Of a stretch of DNA of 64,000 nucleotides, positions 62,284-64,000 are shown one piece after another. The notes beneath the pieces are model-generated. The model was not told where the DNA came from. It searched no databases and was given only the letters and a program-made list of their open reading frames with translations. Position numbers and translations under genes: made by a program. The stretch is from CADCTP01 sp963849885 (GTDB lineage: Bacteria; Actinomycetota; Actinomycetes; Mycobacteriales; CADCTP01). How positions within the stretch are numbered: position 1 is the stretch's first letter; the number at the start of each line of letters is the position of its first letter. The stretch covers positions 242,621 to 306,620 of the forward strand of contig CAWKIV010000023.1 of assembly GCA_963849885.1 (NCBI GenBank), written 5' to 3'.

Positions 62284-62339
62284 CATTGATGACTGTCGAT
62301 ATCCTGTGAGGATGCCCCGGACATCGACGGTTGTCAATG
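62284..62339. promoter_or_regulatory. Probable ArsR operator: 17-bp inverted repeat
   Basis: CATTGATGACTGTCGAT (62284-62300) and ATCGACGGTTGTCAATG (62323-62339) are inverted copies matching at 14 of 17 positions, spaced 22 bp apart, between the divergent arsI and arsR starts. This is the expected place for ArsR binding. Confidence 0.7.
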
Positions 62340-62358
62340 TCCGGCGTAAGGTGGCGGC

Positions 62359-62736
62359 ATGTCGACCGTCACCGCCAGACGGGACCTGCCGCTCGTCGAG
62401 GCTTCGCCCGGTCTGCCGTGCTGCACGCCGATCGCCGGCGCGGCGTTGACCGCCCAAGAGGCCACCGAGCTGGCCGCGGTGTTCAAGGCGGTCGCCGATC
62501 CCGCCCGGCTGCGGCTGCTGAGCCTCATCCAAGCCGCCGACGGCGGCGAGGCCTGCGTCTGCGACCTGACCGAGCCGCTGGGGCTGTCCCAGCCCACGGT
62601 CAGCCATCACCTCAAGGTCCTCCACGACGCCGGCCTGGTGACGCGCGAGAAGCGCGGCGCCTGGGCCTACTACCGAGCCGTCCCGGCCCGACTCACCGCG
62701 CTCGCCACCGCCCTCACCGGGACCCAGTCATCCTGA
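62359..62736 (+). CDS. arsR: ArsR/SmtB-family metal-responsive repressor
   Basis: A 125-residue winged-helix repressor: AVFKAVADPARLRLLSLIQA, EACVCDLTEPLGLSQPTVSH and HHLKVLHDAGLVTREKRGAW. CVCDL on the DNA-binding helix is the classic As(III) site; an N-terminal GLPCCTPI pair could add ligands, as in type-2 ArsR. It presumably autoregulates and represses arsI until arsenite binds. Confidence 0.92.
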   Translation: MSTVTARRDLPLVEASPGLPCCTPIAGAALTAQEATELAAVFKAVADPARLRLLSLIQAADGGEACVCDLTEPLGLSQPTVSHHLKVLHDAGLVTREKRGAWAYYRAVPARLTALATALTGTQSS

Positions 62737-63038
62737 CCCGCCTGCCCGGCCAAGGCATCGCAAATCTCTCGCAAGGGGTCAGTGATCATGTGCGGCCGTG
62801 CAGCAAGTGCTCTCCGGGTCGCGTCCGGACCTGATCAAGATCCTCCCCGGGCTACCGCCGACGTTGCGGCGGCTGGTCGGGCAGGTGAAGCGCCGCGGCG
62901 AGGGCGGCGGTTCAGATCCCGTCCAGCCGCCGCTGTCGCTTGCCCACGATCGCCAGGGTCAGAGACCGCCGGCCGATGGCGTTGACAGCCCTGTTGGCCA
63001 AGCACAGCCTGGGTGCAGCAGGGCGAGTGGAGAGGCCG

Positions 63039-63425
63039 ATGGAGCACCCCAACGCTGAGCTGTACCGGCGCCTGACCGCGGCGTTCCAGTCGGGCGACAT
63101 CGAGACAGTGAAGGGCGCCCTCGCTCCGGGCCTGCGGTGGCACGAAGCCGGCAACGCCGAGGTCATGGGGCGGGAGGCGGTTCTCCAACAGATGAGCGGA
63201 GCGGTCAAACGGATCGATGGCAACATCGCCGTGCATGACGTGCTGGCCAACGACGAGCACGTCATCGCCCTGATCAACGTGGCACTACGCAAGCCCGACG
63301 GGTCGGAGATTCACTACCCTGCCATCGAGGTCGCCCACATGAGCGACGGGCTCATCACCGAGAGATGGTCCTTCATGGACTCCTGTCCTCCCGAGGTGAA
63401 CGCGTTCTTCTCCGACCTCGGCTGA
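63039..63425 (+). CDS. SnoaL-like / NTF2-fold protein
   Basis: A 128-residue NTF2-like protein: NAELYRRLTAAFQSGDIETV, LAPGLRWHEAGNAEVMGREA, NIAVHDVLANDEHVIALINV and ITERWSFMDSCPPEVNAFF. Likely ketosteroid-isomerase-like ligand binding; substrate unknown. The ATG at 63039 follows GGAGAGG. Confidence 0.78.
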   Translation: MEHPNAELYRRLTAAFQSGDIETVKGALAPGLRWHEAGNAEVMGREAVLQQMSGAVKRIDGNIAVHDVLANDEHVIALINVALRKPDGSEIHYPAIEVAHMSDGLITERWSFMDSCPPEVNAFFSDLG

Positions 63426-63716
63426 CGTTGCCACGCGATGCTTGTCCGTCACGGCAGCGTTCGCCCATCAGCCGACCGAGCAGCTGGTGCCGCTGACCGT
63501 CGAGGCCTTCGACCGGTTCGCGGCTGCCCAGACACGCACCATCAGCGCAGTCCGTGGAGCGGATCGTGGGACGAACCACGGTCGGATGAGGCCACGGGCG
63601 CCGGCGGAGCACTGCTCACGGCCGGTCGGGTACGCCGGGACGGTCGAAGTCGGCGCGGCTGACCGGCCTCCGGAGGGCGGAGAGCACGGGCACGAGCGCC
63701 TCTCACGGCGCACGGG
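63426..63716. other. No confident gene
   Basis: A plus-strand frame contains FAHQPTEQLVPLTVEAFDRF but continues as random sequence, perhaps a short remnant. Confidence 0.4.
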
Positions 63717-63989
63717 CTACCTCACCTGTCGGCCCGGGCGTGCGGGGGCCGGCGCGACGACGGCGCGCCGGCCGCGGGACACCTTGATGAGGCCTTCGGA
63801 CGCGAGCAGGGCGGTGGCGCGGTGGGAAGTCGCGATCGATACCCGGTGGATGGCCGCGAGCTCGGCGGTGGTGGGCACGAGCGCTCCCGGGGCCAGGCGT
63901 CCGTCCTTTATCTGCTGGCGCAGGTCAGCCGCGATGACCTCGTAGGGGCCGCGGGCCTGGCGCGGTGGTGAAGCGGCGATCGGCGGCAT
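63717..63989 (-). CDS. GntR-family winged-helix protein (short)
   Basis: A 90-residue GntR DNA-binding domain without an effector domain: GPYEVIAADLRQQIKDGRLA, LVPTTAELAAIHRVSIATSH and ALLASEGLIKVSRGRRAVVA. Stand-alone GntR domains of this size are frequent in actinobacterial mobile and conjugative elements. The start lies 11 bp from the window edge. Confidence 0.8.
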   Translation of the reverse strand: MPPIAASPPRQARGPYEVIAADLRQQIKDGRLAPGALVPTTAELAAIHRVSIATSHRATALLASEGLIKVSRGRRAVVAPAPARPGRQVR

Positions 63990-64000
63990 GATCCCGGCCA

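Overview
This is high-GC (roughly 70-75%) DNA from an actinobacterium (class Actinomycetes). Gene order, GTG starts, chains of GTGA/TGATG stop-start overlaps, an HU protein with a lysine/alanine-rich tail, F420-related cofC and a leuCD/IclR divergon all fit. Genus cannot be fixed from sequence alone; the core synteny resembles Geodermatophilales, Frankiales or Micromonosporales relatives.

Region 1 (1-31,800) is compact conserved core. A leftward block holds rsmD, coaD, a DivIVA-like coiled-coil protein, YceD/DUF177, rpmF, rnc, mutM and acylphosphatase. A three-gene ABC-2 exporter follows, then recG and a FakA-like DAK2 protein (leftward) facing rpmB. Next come a Q/G/P-rich membrane protein, a cytidylate-kinase-like protein, a GNAT acetyltransferase, thiD and thiL, an Lrp/AsnC-type RAM-domain protein, a frameshifted DUF3515 gene, ddl, a PLP sulfur-amino-acid lyase, gpsA, plsC, cofC, a small cold-shock-like protein, ppk1, a Nudix/SixA fusion, hup, a methyltransferase, leuD, leuC and an IclR regulator. 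The block ends with a YbdK-type ligase, a YbaK-type protein and azlCD.

The boundary lies near 32,030-32,080. It carries only the 3' half of a tRNA-Glu(CUC) on the minus strand, with its terminator-like hairpin still downstream. A 3' tRNA fragment is the classic scar of tRNA-targeted integration. The geometry predicts that the inserted DNA extends to the right and that an intact tRNA-Glu lies beyond 64 kb.

Region 2 (32,080-64,000) is accessory and decayed. It has an AfsR/SARP regulator pseudogene with eight frame switches, an EamA transporter, a DUF4386 pseudogene, a membrane protein running into an NAD-dependent epimerase pseudogene, and fragments of a spermidine-synthase-like membrane protein, a PPOX protein and a HerA-like ATPase. 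It also has IS110, IS630 (two copies), IS256 and IS1380 transposases or remnants. Intact-looking cargo includes an LLM-type flavin oxidoreductase, a PASTA-domain membrane protein, a PAP2-like/kinase fusion with a degenerate phosphatase site, SRPBCC and SnoaL-like proteins, a secreted alpha/beta hydrolase, a bactofilin-like membrane protein, a lower-GC membrane-anchored discoidin-like protein, a flavin monooxygenase, a LuxR regulator, and an arsR/arsI divergon with a visible inverted-repeat operator.

The features most worth following are the tRNA-Glu scar, the PAP2-pseudophosphatase/kinase fusion, the three-gene mosaic at 55.4-56.1 kb and the frame-compensated IS110 transposase. No CRISPR array, rRNA or intact tRNA was seen.
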